DNA of 64,000 nucleotides from Polytrichum commune. Taxonomy: Eukaryota; Streptophyta; Polytrichopsida; Polytrichales; Polytrichaceae. Of the stretch, positions 44,799-56,699 are shown in pieces. Positions within the stretch are counted from its first letter, which is position 1; the number at the start of each line of letters is the position of its first letter. Below the pieces are notes generated by a model that worked only from the letters and a program-made list of their open reading frames with translations, made no database searches and was not told the origin of the DNA. Location: the NCBI GenBank assembly GCA_950295325.1, contig OX485804.1:58838001-58902000 (forward strand), read 5' to 3'. The position numbers were made by a program, and so were the translations under genes.

Positions 44799-45498
44799 TA
44801 CACAAAATATGATATTTAGTGTTTGATTATATTTAGTGTTGTCACCACCCTACCATGCTCAACATTAATTGTCAATTCTTTGTCAATTAGTGTTAGACAT
44901 AAATGTCCCGCTACCTTCCCTGCTGCCACCTCCCTTACTATATCCTTTTTTTTCATATCCTTACTAACACTAAATTCAAACATGTAACTTTCACATATTA
45001 CCATAGTTGATATTTAATGTTTGAGTTTACATTTAATGTTACTTACTTTCATAGGGTTATTGATATTTAGTGTATGCATTCGTATTTAGTGTATCAAACA
45101 CTAAGGGCCGGTTTACACTACGGTGGAGAAGGCCTCCGGTCGGTCAAGAATGCTTGGCCAAGACACGGTTATATGAGGCAAATGGTGAATGTGCCGGAGA
45201 AGAATTAAAGGCAATAAAATATTTTTATTGAGTTGGGCTTCTCTGGCCTCTTGAGGCCGGACAAGAAACTCCTCCTCCGGAGAAGCCCAACTCCAAAAAG
45301 TGCCGCCATGTACGCGGCCATGTCATTTTATCATCCAGGAGAAAAGTTCACCACCATTGTTTTCTTCACCTAGTGTAAACACCCACCGGTCAAGAGTGGC
45401 ATTTTCAACCAATCACAATTGAGAAACGCCCTTTTTTTCATGACCGGTGGACTTCTCCACCGTAGTGTAAACCGGCCCTAAATATCATATTTTGTGTA
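44799..45498. mobile_element. Miniature element with TA flanks, interrupted by a Tourist-like MITE
   Basis: The left arm CACAAAATATGATATTTAGT starts after TA (44799-44800). Its complement ends at 45496, followed by TA, once the Tourist-like element at 45105-45478 is removed. The TA flanks suggest a Tc1/mariner or Stowaway-like element, but no transposase is present. Confidence 0.6.
45105..45478. mobile_element. Tourist-like MITE, GGGCCGGTTTACACTACGG family
   Basis: 374 bp flanked by TAA (45102-45104 and 45479-45481). The arms share GGGCCGGTTTACACTACGGT, then GGAGAAG. It sits inside the palindromic end of the element at 44799-45498, so it is the younger of the two. Confidence 0.88.
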
Positions 45499-46369
45499 GT
45501 TGTTTAAGACCCATCTACCTCGATCCTGGATGATATCCTGGAGTTTGGGATAGGCCGGACTTCAAGTGGTGGGCTTGACAAAAACGGAATGGCCCAATAC
45601 CAAATGATCGGAGTCTCGCTATCTTCTTGGGTGACACATGCTATTTTAATTGGCTTCTTGATCGTTCGTCGGCATGGACCGCTTCCACTTTACACCAAGT
45701 CCCAAGTGATCGATTTCATCGACGACGAACCCACGTTTTTCTATGTGGGATTGGGGTGGGCTTGGGAATGGATCTAGGAGCCATGGGAGCCATTTTGAGG
45801 GCTTGGTCTCGTGTGTATGTAAAGGAAGTTACGTTAATAGAAGTAGCGTAGTCCATATAGTTCACCGGGATCGTAATAGTTGGGATTCATCCACTTGATT
45901 GACGTAGCGAGTAAACGACTCGAGAGATTCATTTTGTAACGTCGTGTTCACAATACTTTGTGAATCTTTCTGGCCACTCTTTTCGAGTCTTGAATTGCTT
46001 GTTGAAGCACTCAATTCAGATGTCACTCGAATGTTAAGGTATTGGTTAATCCGATGCTCAGCTTGTTGAGAAGTTGTAGGCAATCAATTCCGCCACGATT
46101 TTCGTTGCCAATTACTTTGCATCCTACAATAGATTGTGGGAACCGAAGGTCGATTATGAGCAGGAACTCGACGCATTTTAGATACCTCAATCCTCATATT
46201 GGAAGTGTAAGACTGTTCAGGGAGAATCTGAGAATTATTGTGCATCAAGGATTTAGTTATTTACTTGAATACGATATCATGTATGTTCTTAGATGAAGAG
46301 TGTGATAAGTGGCAGTGAACATTACATGATGTCATTGGATTTAAATAAATCTAGGCCTACTAAAGTCAT
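45499..46369. other. Intergenic sequence, nothing recognised
   Basis: About 870 bp; short open frames without known motifs. Confidence 0.35.
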
Positions 46370-46376
46370 CTAGATT

Positions 46377-46714
46377 AGAGTTATCCTTTAACTCAATTGG
46401 AGTTTTAGTAGGGAGTTGGTTGTTTCACATGGATAACTTTCCATGTTCGGTAAGTTGTGGGTGCATGCTTGGAGTCAATGTGGAGGTTTGAACGAAGAAC
46501 CTTCCATACTAGTTCATTGGGTATCAAACTCATTTTGGCATGCCAAGAGACGCCAAAATGAGTTTGATACCCAATGAACTAATATGGAATGTCCATCGGT
46601 CAAACCTCCACATTGACTCCAAGCATGCACCCACAACTTACCGAACATGGAGAGTTATGCATGCAAAACAACCAACTCCCTACTAAAACTCCAGTTGAGT
46701 TAAAGGATAACTCT
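46377..46714. repeat. Long near-perfect hairpin, 163-bp arms, 12-base loop
   Basis: 46377-46539 and 46552-46714 are reverse complements with about ten mismatches and no gaps. The loop ATGCCAAGAGAC lies between them. A transcript through this would fold into one long rod. The arm sequence does not match anything else in the window. It could be a hairpin small-RNA locus (inverted-repeat siRNA or a young microRNA gene) or the fused arms of a foldback element; the sequence alone cannot decide. Confidence 0.85.
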
Positions 46715-46789
46715 ATTGTAGCAAGTTATTTATCTCCCAATGAGCTCTTTGAACCTCGTTTACGGGTGTCGGGCTCAACCTCTATCTTA

Positions 46790-47266
46790 GGGCCACTTTG
46801 TGAAGTGAGAATGGACCATGTTGCGGGACCATTGTATATTTTCTTGGCGGAAAAAAGAGGGGAGGATTTGGTTTAATATAATATGTCTCAAACTCTATTA
46901 ATCTAAGAGAAGTACTCGGTGGTGTTTGTTTGTCCTGGAATTTGTTATGGAATTTGCCCTGTAATTTGTCATGGAATTTGTCACGTTGGAAAAAAGTATT
47001 AAAAAAAAGTCATGGTTTCCCGGAATTTGCGTCGGGCCCACCTCTTGGAGGTGGGCTTGACGAAAATTTCGGGAGACCATGAAACCTTATCCATAGTCTG
47101 CCATGTAGGACTACATGTAGACTTTTCATCCATGAAGTCTTCTTTGGGCCTTTAGACCTTCACCTCCGTGTGTGAAGTGAACTTGGACGGTCTCTGCCCT
47201 TTCGACCAATGAGAGCTCTTAGATTGCAATGGTCATGGGCCTTCAGTCTTGTGTGTGAAGTGGCCC
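46790..47266. mobile_element. Tourist-like MITE, GGGCCACTTCACACACGAG family, diverged member
   Basis: About 477 bp. The left end is shortened (GGGCCACTTTGTGAAG); the right end, GTGTGTGAAGTGGCCC, is typical. Internal phrases (CACCTCTTGGAGGTGGGCTT, then GGAGACCATG) match the other members in inverse order. Flanks TTA and TCA. Confidence 0.6.
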
Positions 47267-47608
47267 TCATGTAGTCCTTTTTGCAGCTATGTTCCAAAAT
47301 CTCCCCCAAAGTGCATTGGCAAGCGTAAGCGTAAGTGTGAATTGTAGAATACATGTCCACAAACATTGTTGTCCGCACTAATGTAATAGTAATATATAAG
47401 TAAATTAAAAAATAAATATGAAGATGCATAAAACCAAAATAGAATCATGTGTTGCACAAACAATGTCATGCCCAACAATTTTGGATCCCAAACTATGGAA
47501 CATATGCACTCCCTTCACAATGTACATGCAAACATATCAAATATCCATAATATATTGTAAACGCCCATTATGGATATTCCAACTAACAACACACATATAA
47601 ACATTATA

Positions 47609-47894
47609 CTCCCTCTATTCCAAAATGATTGTCCATGTTTCTAACTTTGGCGAGATTAAGGCTTGTTGACCATCGACCAAGTAGTTGTAAGTATGACTCT
47701 TAAATAAAAAGCAACAACTACTCCAAAAAGCCTCCAAAAGTTACAATGTCGAAAGGTTTCTTGATATAGAAAGTTTAGCGCGAAAAATATTTGACTTTGA
47801 GCCTCAAATTTCTAGTTGGGCAAATAAACCGGATAATCGTTTTGGGACCAAAAAAAATCTGAGAAGTAGGACAATCAATTTGGGACGGAGGGAG
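47609..47894. mobile_element. Stowaway MITE
   Basis: 286 bp flanked by TA (47607-47608 and 47895-47896). The left end CTCCCTCTATTCCAAA and the right end TTTGGGACGGAGGGAG are the textbook Stowaway terminal repeats. Confidence 0.93.
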
Positions 47895-47896
47895 TA

Positions 47897-48449
47897 TGAC
47901 TTTGCCAATATGGATACCTGAATGATACAATAAGTGTGAATAGTTGCTAGATGCTCACAATTGTATTCATAGTTGGATGTGATGTTAAACTCCTTTGTTG
48001 AAAATACTTTATTCTAATCCTTCAAAAACAAAAGTAAAGTCAACCAAGAAGAAGTTTTGTCGACACTACTAGGAAGAGGGTGAGTCATCAACATGCAAGA
48101 GAGCATATGGTATCGGTCACTAGATTACAAGACCACTACAATCCACAACTAGACGTTGATTGGAAATTGGCATTGGTTGAACAACCACTATATAGTCCAA
48201 AATTTGACGTTGAAGATAAGCTTAAATCAACGCCTTTGTTATATCAACGGGTTGCATTGATTCAAGTGATTGGGAGGTCCATAGTTGTTGATTCCCTCCC
48301 CCCGGGTCTTCCACGAGAATGTTCATGGTTCCCATTCAAGTTCAACATTCAACTCTAATGTATTAGTTGTGTTTGTCCTAGTTGCACTCTTTCTTCAATA
48401 TTTGCAAATTTATGATTTTAGCCCTAGAGCACACAATCACTATTATCTC
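47897..48449. other. Intergenic sequence, nothing recognised
   Basis: A 279-bp plus-strand frame at 48080-48358 has no known motif and is not called a gene. Confidence 0.35.
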
Positions 48450-48451
48450 TA

Positions 48452-48679
48452 CACTAAATATCCCAATTAATGAAGGTGGTACTAATCCAAGTCACACACA
48501 CAAACTAGCTGAAACGCAAAAATTACCTAAAGGTGAAATTCTCACTAAGTGATACTAATGAATAATGCACCAAGATGAATAATTCTTCCTCGATCTTTTG
48601 GTGGCACTAATTCATAGTGGAAAGAAATGTACTATCACCTTCACCAATTTCCGACTCTTACTAATTGGGATATTTAGTG
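48452..48679. mobile_element. Small TA-flanked MITE (CACTAAATATCCC ends)
   Basis: 228 bp flanked by TA (48450-48451 and 48680-48681) with 18-bp perfect inverted ends CACTAAATATCCCAATTA, apart from a one-base interior difference. Confidence 0.75.
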
Positions 48680-48681
48680 TA

Positions 48682-49977
48682 GTCACTTAAATGAAAGTCT
48701 TGCAAGATAATTGTTTTGATCATGCATATCAACATCTGCCAATGTGAATTATAGTGTTGGCAATAGAGCATATATAAAGTATGACATTTGTTACACATGT
48801 TATGTCTCATCTTCACTGAGTATCACATTACAAAGTATCACTTTAACCAAAATGACAATAATGAAGACGTGCATGTATTAGGATCTACAATCGGTGTAAC
48901 AATATGTCACAAATTTGACAAAGGTACACACAATATTGAGGTAATGCAATCAATGTATGCAACAAACAATATTCAAAATACATATTTTAACATACATATA
49001 TTATGTAATATACTCAATATATTGGAAGACAACATGGGATATATATATATATATATATTGATTGATTGTTACATAACATAACAATGCATAATGTCGTAAA
49101 TTGTAACATAATTCCGTAATAATGCAACATAAAAAACAAAAGTTGGACAATATGTGGTAGGAAATCATAAATAATTTATAGATAAAGTTGAAAATGCTCA
49201 AATATGATCAAGTGTGAAGCGTCTACAAACTTTTCAACAAGATTTCTATATTGCGAGAAGTGTTTGCAAAAACTCACGGAGGGGACGGAGCCCAAAGCTA
49301 TAATACCTTGATGGGGTATTGATAAGCCTTCAAACACTATGAGGAAGAATAATCTACACGCAAAAACTATGAAGATTGACCAGTAAATGCGACAAGCAGG
49401 CATGTGAGTTGTGCTGCGATGTTGGTTGGCAGGCGCATTAGGAATCGGACCTACTTTAAAGAGTATTGGGTTAAGTAATGTTAACTTGGAATTCACAAGT
49501 CACTTTTGAAGTACAAACGTCACTCCTAGAGCACACCATTAAAAACTCTTCTCTCTACTTACTAGTGGCAGCATGGAGGCGAGTGCTACAACACACTCAA
49601 AACAATTGCTTCTCAACATGATGGGCATTTAGCTATTCCCCATGATGCGGTGCATTGCAAAGTCAACAAAATGTCCAAATGACCCGCTTTGAAAGTAACG
49701 TCATGGGCAAAGTTATTCAACTACATACAATGTAGTAAGGTGCGCACAAAGCTAGATTGAATAAAAAATGAAAAATGAAGGATCCATAACTACTAGCTAG
49801 ATCAGAGGCCTGCAGGTTTTGAGGACTTCTATATTGAATCATAAGCTGTAAATAGATGTTACCACTTGTGGAAGAGGTGCATCTACCATCATCCTAGATA
49901 TTGGAACATAGGTGATGAGCTTTACTGTCAAGTGGAACTGCAGTGATACAGGTTACTGGAGTCAAACTTGTCTGATA
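48682..49977. other. Intergenic sequence, nothing recognised
   Basis: AT-rich, with an (AT)n run at 49039-49058. No gene, element end or RNA gene was identified. Confidence 0.35.
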
Positions 49978-50335
49978 CACTCTAAACTCCAGAATATCAC
50001 GCTCTTGGCAACCAAAGTGCACGTGATTTTAAGGAGTTCTTGTCATGTTGATATGGCTATGTGTGAGTAGTGTAGAATGTGGCATTATGGAACAACACAA
50101 AGTAAACGTTACAATAATCACAATAATCATAACATTGTCAACGTCATGCATGTGAGCGTGTGGTTTGAATTCATTGATGGTTTCTTTTAATGTCGAAGCC
50201 CGTGATATATGAGAGAGAAAATGTGACAACAAAGAGCGAGGTTTAAACTGAGAACATCTATTCCCTATTCCCTAGGGTTTCGGATACAAGAGAAGGAGGG
50301 ACATTAAGGGGGTTCATATTATGGAGTTTAGAGTG
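49978..50335 (-). mobile_element. Miniature element with CACTCTAAACTCC ends, copy 1
   Basis: 358 bp. Both ends read CACTCTAAACTCCA on opposite strands, followed by NAATAT. The interior matches, in reverse orientation, the block at 61090-61449 inside alpha-dioxygenase intron 4 (sharing TTAATGTCCCTCCTTC and AAACCCTAGGGAA). Superfamily unknown; no clear target duplication. Confidence 0.65.
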
Positions 50336-52328
50336 GCCTTGATTTACAGACTCCTTCAGAGTCCATCCACGCAAGGCCTTCAAGTCCAATATATTCAAAG
50401 GGCCGTGTAGATGCACCACTTTCACATGTGGTACCATCTAGACAGTCCACAGTCCACAAAGTGGCCCTGAAATGCATCAGAGGATCACCTGAACTGTCCC
50501 AATATACCTAGGTTTTTGCATGGACAGATGTTTCTCACCAGTGGTACCATTTACCTTTTTATCCTAGACACTGGACAGACAGAAAAGGATGAGCGTATGA
50601 GTCTCTGTGCTAGCTCCGAAGTTCAAAGCACATGCAGAACAATTAAGCTGGTGGAGAGCATCGTGCCAGTTATTTCTGCCTCAGTCAATTCTTTACTTGA
50701 ATTGCCCACGTGAACAATGTCCACGCACTGGCACAAAGTATACTGGAATATATATCAATTCAGATGCTCTTACAAGTGTGTTCCAAGTTGCAGCCACAAG
50801 GACAGCCCGGTAAGTAGTCAGGATCCCTGGAACATATTCGAACTTAGCATATGTACAGCTTTGAAACTATTCTAATTTCAGTTAGTGTACCCACATTGGA
50901 CAAGGAAATAACTCACTTAGCTTAGCTGTAGAGGTGATCTTACACTGTACTAAGGAAGAGGGTGATCAAACCAACACTTTGAGCTATTGCACATACATAT
51001 GGCTACATGCTTGATATAAAAAAATATGTATTCATATTAGCCTTTGTTCTAAACATAGATATAAAGACAGATACAATACTTTTAGCCTCAATTAGATATT
51101 TGATGAATATTCAAAGTCAAACCCACTAGCTTCCTTAAGCCAATACATAGGCCATGTGTATGACGGCCTTGGATATGATGAGGACCCCCCACCTTCATTG
51201 CCTAGAACCAACACAACATAATTGGGTACTAGACCCAAGCTAGATCAAAGACCAACTAGTAACGGTGTGCAAAGCCACATGGCCACCTCTATGCTCCCAC
51301 TTAGTTCGCTTGCAAAACCATCACCTTGCATCATGGGTACCAACCCCCTTCGTGCTTTGTGGGCCTACCTCCGTTGACTTTGTGAATAGAATGGCTATAA
51401 CAACCCCCCCCCCCCCCTCTTGTGTGTATAGAATGGCTAGAATAGGCATTGACAAGCCGCCCTAAACCCACCTTGAACCAACCCGAAATAGAGTGGAGCC
51501 CGTTACCTACCCTACATGGAGGTAGTGGAGGTCGCTATGAGGTGACGCCACCAATGGCACCTAAAAACGTCATTCCGTGGGGCCATACACTCCTACACCA
51601 TGGGGATCGCTTCAAGGTAGTAGAGTGTTGGTGATTGGGAGGCATTTATAGGTGTTGGTTCTGGGCGGGGTGTTGGTTTTAGCACCCTCCCACTTAGATG
51701 ATGGTAGTTTCGCAACACAACAATCCAATACGACATGAGTCACATGACCAAAATAACACCACTAATGCATTTTGACTGCGTTAATGTCAACTTATTGAGC
51801 ACAATAACGTCATGTATATGACACCTTCTCTCAATGGAAATTTAGAATGTCACAAAGTTGATAAATGAGTATGACATTAAGTCCACTAGAGTCCAATAGT
51901 GCATGGACTTCGTGTTGAATCATTGTGTTGTGAAACTAACATATTTTTACTATACCGTTTATGTTATTTCGTGTCATGTACATTATTTGTGAAGGCCTAA
52001 ACTAGATGCCTAGAGGTCTCCAAGTGTCATGATGCTAGTTTCCTATATGATTCCATTCATTAGCATAGGTAAACTTCTTCAAGTGAAAAAATATCTATAT
52101 TATGACATTTAGAAAACCACATTGGGATAGTGAAGATGATAATTTTGCGTTTTAGTATGCAAGGGGAAGATCTTTTTGAGTGTACTAATGGCAAGTGTCG
52201 TTTGTATACACTTTAGTCAACTTGTAGACCATTGTGTAACATAGGCATGCACCTCATAACATCATCGAACATACTCATGTCAAGACACTAGTAAGCGAAC
52301 TTGAATGCCCAATGTTGTGAGGTGACAC
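50336..52328. other. Intergenic sequence, nothing recognised
   Basis: About 2 kb with no gene or element recognised. It contains a poly-C run near 51404-51417 and degenerate low-complexity stretches. Confidence 0.35.
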
Positions 52329-52331
52329 TTA

Positions 52332-52822
52332 GGACCACTTCTCACATGAGACTGAGAGCATGTGACCATCACACTTCAAGCACTCTCATTGGTGGGGAAA
52401 AAGGCGGAGCCGGTCCAAGTTCACTTCACACCATGTTTGAGGGACCAACGGAGTATGTGAATGCAAGATGGATGTCAAGTCTACATGGATTCCTACACGG
52501 CATCCAATGGATCATGTTTCATGGTCCCCTTGGACTATTTTCAAAAACCACCTCTTGGAGGTAGACCAAATACAAAACCATCGGGAGACCACGACACTCC
52601 GAACACTCACAACCGTTGATTTATTCCATTTGATCATGCGTGAACACCCGCGTGAATAGAACTTCATTGAAATAACATTCGGTTGAGGGTCCGGTCACAC
52701 ATGACTTCACACTACACTTGACGATCCGTCACCACACTACATGACTTTGGAGGTACCTTGGGACGGCCTTGGAACACTTTCTCTTGGGCTCTCACAATTT
52801 CACGGTCACGGCTCAGTGACCC
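52332..52822. mobile_element. Tourist-like MITE, GGGCCACTTCACACACGAG family, right end shortened
   Basis: Left flank TTA (52329-52331), right flank TTA (52823-52825). About 20 bases of the right terminal repeat are missing (GGCTCAGTGACCC in place of the full arm). The right TTA is also the left flank of the next family member at 52826. Confidence 0.75.
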
Positions 52823-53060
52823 TTAGGGCCACTTCACACACGAGACTGAGAGCCCGTGACCATTACATTTCAAGCACTCTCATTGGTGGAAAAGGCAGAG
52901 CCGGTCCAAGTTCTCTTCACACTAGGCTTGAGGGACCAACGGAGTATGTGAATGCAAGATGGATGTAAATTCTACACATATTCCTACATGGCATCAAATG
53001 GATCGTGTTTTATGCCTACTTGGACTATTTTTAAAAACCACCTCTTGGAGGTAGGCCTAA

Positions 53061-53570
53061 GGGGCGGTTTACACTATGGACCATGAAGTCGTCCCACGTA
53101 AGAGGCCTATTTTGCGTGGGACGACTTCCATGGTCCGAGTTACTAAAATATTAGTTTTCATGGTTCATGGGCCATTCACTAGGTGTAAACCGAATGTGGA
53201 CCATGAAGAATGACCATGCACCAAAAAGTGGAGGTGCTGATTTTTTTAATATTAAAAAAAGGCAATTTATGGAAAAAGTCAAGTTTGACCATTAAATCAT
53301 TAAGAAAATCATTAAAACGGCATTTTTTTGACATGGGCCCTTGCTTATTTTCCTAGACCACCTCTTTTGCTTGTCCCAACGGAAAACCCGTTGGACCATG
53401 GCAATGGATAGAGTAGGCTTAAAAAAAAATTTGTGGACCTCAACCTCCGTGGTCACTCGGCCATTTTTTCCTTGGTGTAAACCCAAGTCGTCCCGGGACG
53501 ACTTCAACGTCCAATCACATCGCTTGGACGGCCGTGGGACGACTTCATGGTCCATAGTGTAAACCGCCTC
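53061..53570. mobile_element. Tourist-like MITE, GGGGCGGTTTACAC family, member 3
   Basis: 510 bp between TAA (53058-53060) and TAA (53571-53573). Both arms begin GGGGCGGTTTACACTATGG, with one change at the right end, and continue with ACCATGAAGTCGTCCCACG. Confidence 0.88.
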
Positions 53571-53573
53571 TAA

Positions 53574-54073
53574 GGGCCACTTCACACACGAGCCAAGAGC
53601 CGTGACCATGAATTTGTGAGAGCCCAAGGAAAGTGTTCAAAGGCCGTTCCAAGACACCTACAAAATCATGTAGTGTGGTCATGGACCCTCAAGTGCAGTG
53701 TGATCAAGTCATATGTGACCGGGCCCTCAACCAAATGCTATTTCAATGAATTCTATTCATGTGGGTCCTCACACATGATAAAATAGAATAAATCAACGGT
53801 TGTGAGCGTTCGGAGTGCCATGGTCTCCCAGTTTTGTGTTAGACCTATCTCCAAGAGGTGGGTTTGAAATATAGTCCGAGTGACCATGCAACATGATCCA
53901 TTCGATGCCATGTAGGAGTCCATGTAGACTTTACATCCATCTTGCATTCACATACTCCGTTGGTCCCTCAAGCGTGGTGTGAAGCGAACTTGGACCGGCT
54001 CTGCCTTATCCACCAATGAGAGTGCTTGAAGTGTAATGGTCACGGGCTCTCAGTCTTGTGTGTGAAGTGGCCC
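53574..54073. mobile_element. Tourist-like MITE, GGGCCACTTCACACACGAG family, inverted member
   Basis: 500 bp between TAA (53571-53573) and TAA (54074-54076), reversed compared with the member it interrupts. It shares its left TAA with the element that ends at 53570. Confidence 0.88.
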
Positions 54074-54342
54074 TAACACAAAACCGTGAGACCATGACAC
54101 TCTGAACGTTCACAACCGTTGATTTATTCTATTCTATCATGATTAAGGACCCGCATGAATAGAATTTCATTGAAATAGCATTTGGTTGCGGGCCTGGTCA
54201 CATATGACGTCACACTACACCTAGGGTCCGTGACCACACTACATGATTTTGGAGGTGTGTTGGGACGGCCTTTGGACACTTTCTTTTGGGCTCTCACAAT
54301 TTCATGGTCACGGCTCTTGGCTCGTGTGTGAAGTGGCCCTTA

Positions 54343-54685
54343 TGGCTTACGGTGAGGTTGTTGATTAGCATATGCCTCAAAATAGAGCGAGTGACACTAT
54401 TACGCATGTGATGATGTGACACTAAATACCATAATCGGTGCAGTGGAAGATGCCTGAATTCCAAGGACTTTATAATTAAGTACTAATAAGTAGGATACTG
54501 ATCTGCTGAGGGAGATATCTCCAAACTGGGTAAGTAGTAGAGTGGGTCCCTTGGTGACTGTACACACGAGAGCTGTGAGTGCAGGTGATCTAACAATAGC
54601 CCTCACCCTGCCACTGGTTGAACTTATAATTTTTTTCTAAGTTGTTTTGCAGACATCCATCATCACGCTTGTTAATGCCTCGATG
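54343..54685. other. Intergenic sequence, nothing recognised
   Basis: About 340 bp with no feature seen. Confidence 0.35.
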
Positions 54686-56545
54686 GCAGACATTAAACAC
54701 CCCCCTACGAACTTTCAGGGGTGTCATATCCGGGCGGATATGACACCCCTGAAATATATATATATTATTATTACAGTATAGTATAGTATATACTATATTA
54801 TTAAAATTATTATTAAAAATAGAATAAATAAATCATGAATTTTAGTTTCATTTTGGAATGACAAGGTCCCTTTCAATTGTAAGTGACAAAAATTATAACC
54901 TCAGTATTAATGAGGATTTTGTAATGTTTTTGACTTCCAAGTTAATTGCATGCTTTATTGACGGTTTCACTTTGAAAATGAAATCAAGTCAATTGCTTAT
55001 TTACTCAATGGAAGTGAACATATATATTGGATTTGAGACCTTGAAAATGAAGTGCACTCAATATGGGATTTGTGGACAAGTAGCCTTCAAAAATGCAAGT
55101 ACACTAGTTTTTTCGAAATCGGGCGGGTGGGCAGTAGTTTTCGGTCGGGTGCAGAAAAAAGGTCGGGGGGCTGCCCCTGACAGAATATTCCCCTCGAAAA
55201 GTTCGTGGGGGGGGGGGTACTTAGCGTCCTCCCTATATTTCCCATGCCATAAAGATAGGCTTTCTAAAGGAGGGCTTTCCCATAAAGAAGGATGACGTTT
55301 TCAGTGTCATCCGCGAGGCCTTCATCCCCCGAAGGTACGAGTGTAGGTGCTGGTTCACCCTAGCCCTACGAACTTTCAGGGGTGTCAAATCCGGGCGGGG
55401 GCAGCCTTCCCGGGAAAGTTTTGAACCCGATCAAAACCTATTGTCAGTCCCGCCCAACTTCGAAGAAAAATATTACCCTTGTATCTTGAAGGTTGCTTGA
55501 CTACATATCCCATCTTGAGTGGAGTGCACTTTGCCTTCGAGGTCCGAAATCCAATATATATGTTCACATCCGTTGAGTAAATAACAATTGACTGGGATTC
55601 TATTGTCAAAGTGAAATTGTCGGTAAAGCGTCTAATTGACTTGGAAGTGAAAAGTGTTACAAAACACCCTCACTAGCACCGAGGTCATAATTTTTGTGAC
55701 TTACAATTTGAAATTTGTCCTTATCATTTCAAAATGACACTTGAATTAGTATGATGATGTAGTATGTATGTTTTATAATATTTTAGGTAATATCGTCTAC
55801 TTTCACATGTATTCATACGCATTCATTCATTAATTAAAACTGAAATTAATTATTTTTTGGAATTAATTTCCAGAAATTAATTATGAGAAATAATTAATTT
55901 CAGAAATAATTTAATAGGATTGATTCCAGAAACTATTTAATTACAGTGAGAAAATTTTATAATTAATTAGGTTTACTTAACTTGGTAAGCATACTTTCTG
56001 ATTTATTTGGGATTAATTAGGATTAATCAAGATTAATTAGACTACATTACATTCAATCACACTTAATTAGTTTAAATGCTTATGAATACATGTGAAAGTA
56101 GACGACATTTCCTAACATATCATAAAATATACATACTAAATCATCACACTAATTTAAGTGTCATTTTAGAATGACAAGGACAATTTCAAATTGTAAGTCA
56201 CAAAAATTATTACCTCAATACTAGTGAGGGTGTTTTGTAATATTTTTGACTTTCAAGTCAATTACATGCTTTTTTGACGGTTTCATTTTGATAATGAAAT
56301 CCCAGTCAATTGTTTATTTCTCAATGAAAGTGAACATATATATTGAATTTTGGACCTTGAAGGTGAAGTGCACTCAATATGGGAGTTGTAGTCAAACGGC
56401 CTTCAAAATACAAGGACAATGTTTTTTTCGAAGTTGGGCGGGGCGGGCAGCAGGTTTCGGTCGGGCTCAAAATTTTCCCGGGAAGGCTGGCCCGCCCGGA
56501 TCTGACACCCGAAAGTTCGTAGGGGGGTTTAATGTCTGCTGTGAT
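54686..56545. mobile_element. Compound foldback transposon (CCCCCTACGAACTTTC ends)
   Basis: The outer ends GCAGACATTAAACACCCCCC and its complement enclose the unit. Inside there are three copies of one block: plus orientation at about 54850-55130, inverted at about 55490-55740, plus again at about 56155-56430. An internal CCCTACGAACTTTCAGGGG end occurs at 55365, and a reversed end (CGAAAAGTTCGTGGGG) at about 55195. It looks like a shortened copy (54700-55220) beside a full foldback (55362-56540) with arms of about 470 bp and an AT-rich loop near 55835-56060. No protein is encoded. Target duplications were not found. Confidence 0.65.
54714..54753. repeat. 40-bp perfect palindrome
   Basis: TTCAGGGGTGTCATATCCG and its exact complement, separated by GG, near the left end of the foldback unit. 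Confidence 0.95.
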
Positions 56546-56699
56546 GGATCGATATATATATATATATTGATATGATCAATATATATGCGTAGGGACGAAT
56601 AACTTAGTGCAGGTGCTCCGATTGTTGTGGTGATGTTTTTGCGAGATTTGGGCAGGGTAATCTGAAGGTGGCAATGTTGCAGCAAAGAGTTGAATCTTC

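Larger units (their letters stand above)
52826..54339. mobile_element. Tourist-like MITE, GGGCCACTTCACACACGAG family, split by two other MITEs
   Basis: The two parts 52826-53060 and 54077-54339 form one member of about 500 bp, collinear with the copy at 39351-39852. The break falls exactly at CCTAACACAAAACC. Outer flanks are TTA at 52823-52825 and 54340-54342. Two complete elements, 53061-53570 and 53574-54073, lie in the break, each bounded by TAA. Confidence 0.85.

Noticed and set aside
46589-46876. 95-codon frame overlapping the hairpin
   Set aside because: It spans one hairpin arm and the end of a Tourist-like element; no known motif.
48080-48358. 92-codon plus-strand frame
   Set aside because: Composition is mildly protein-like but no domain was recognised and no splice partners were found.
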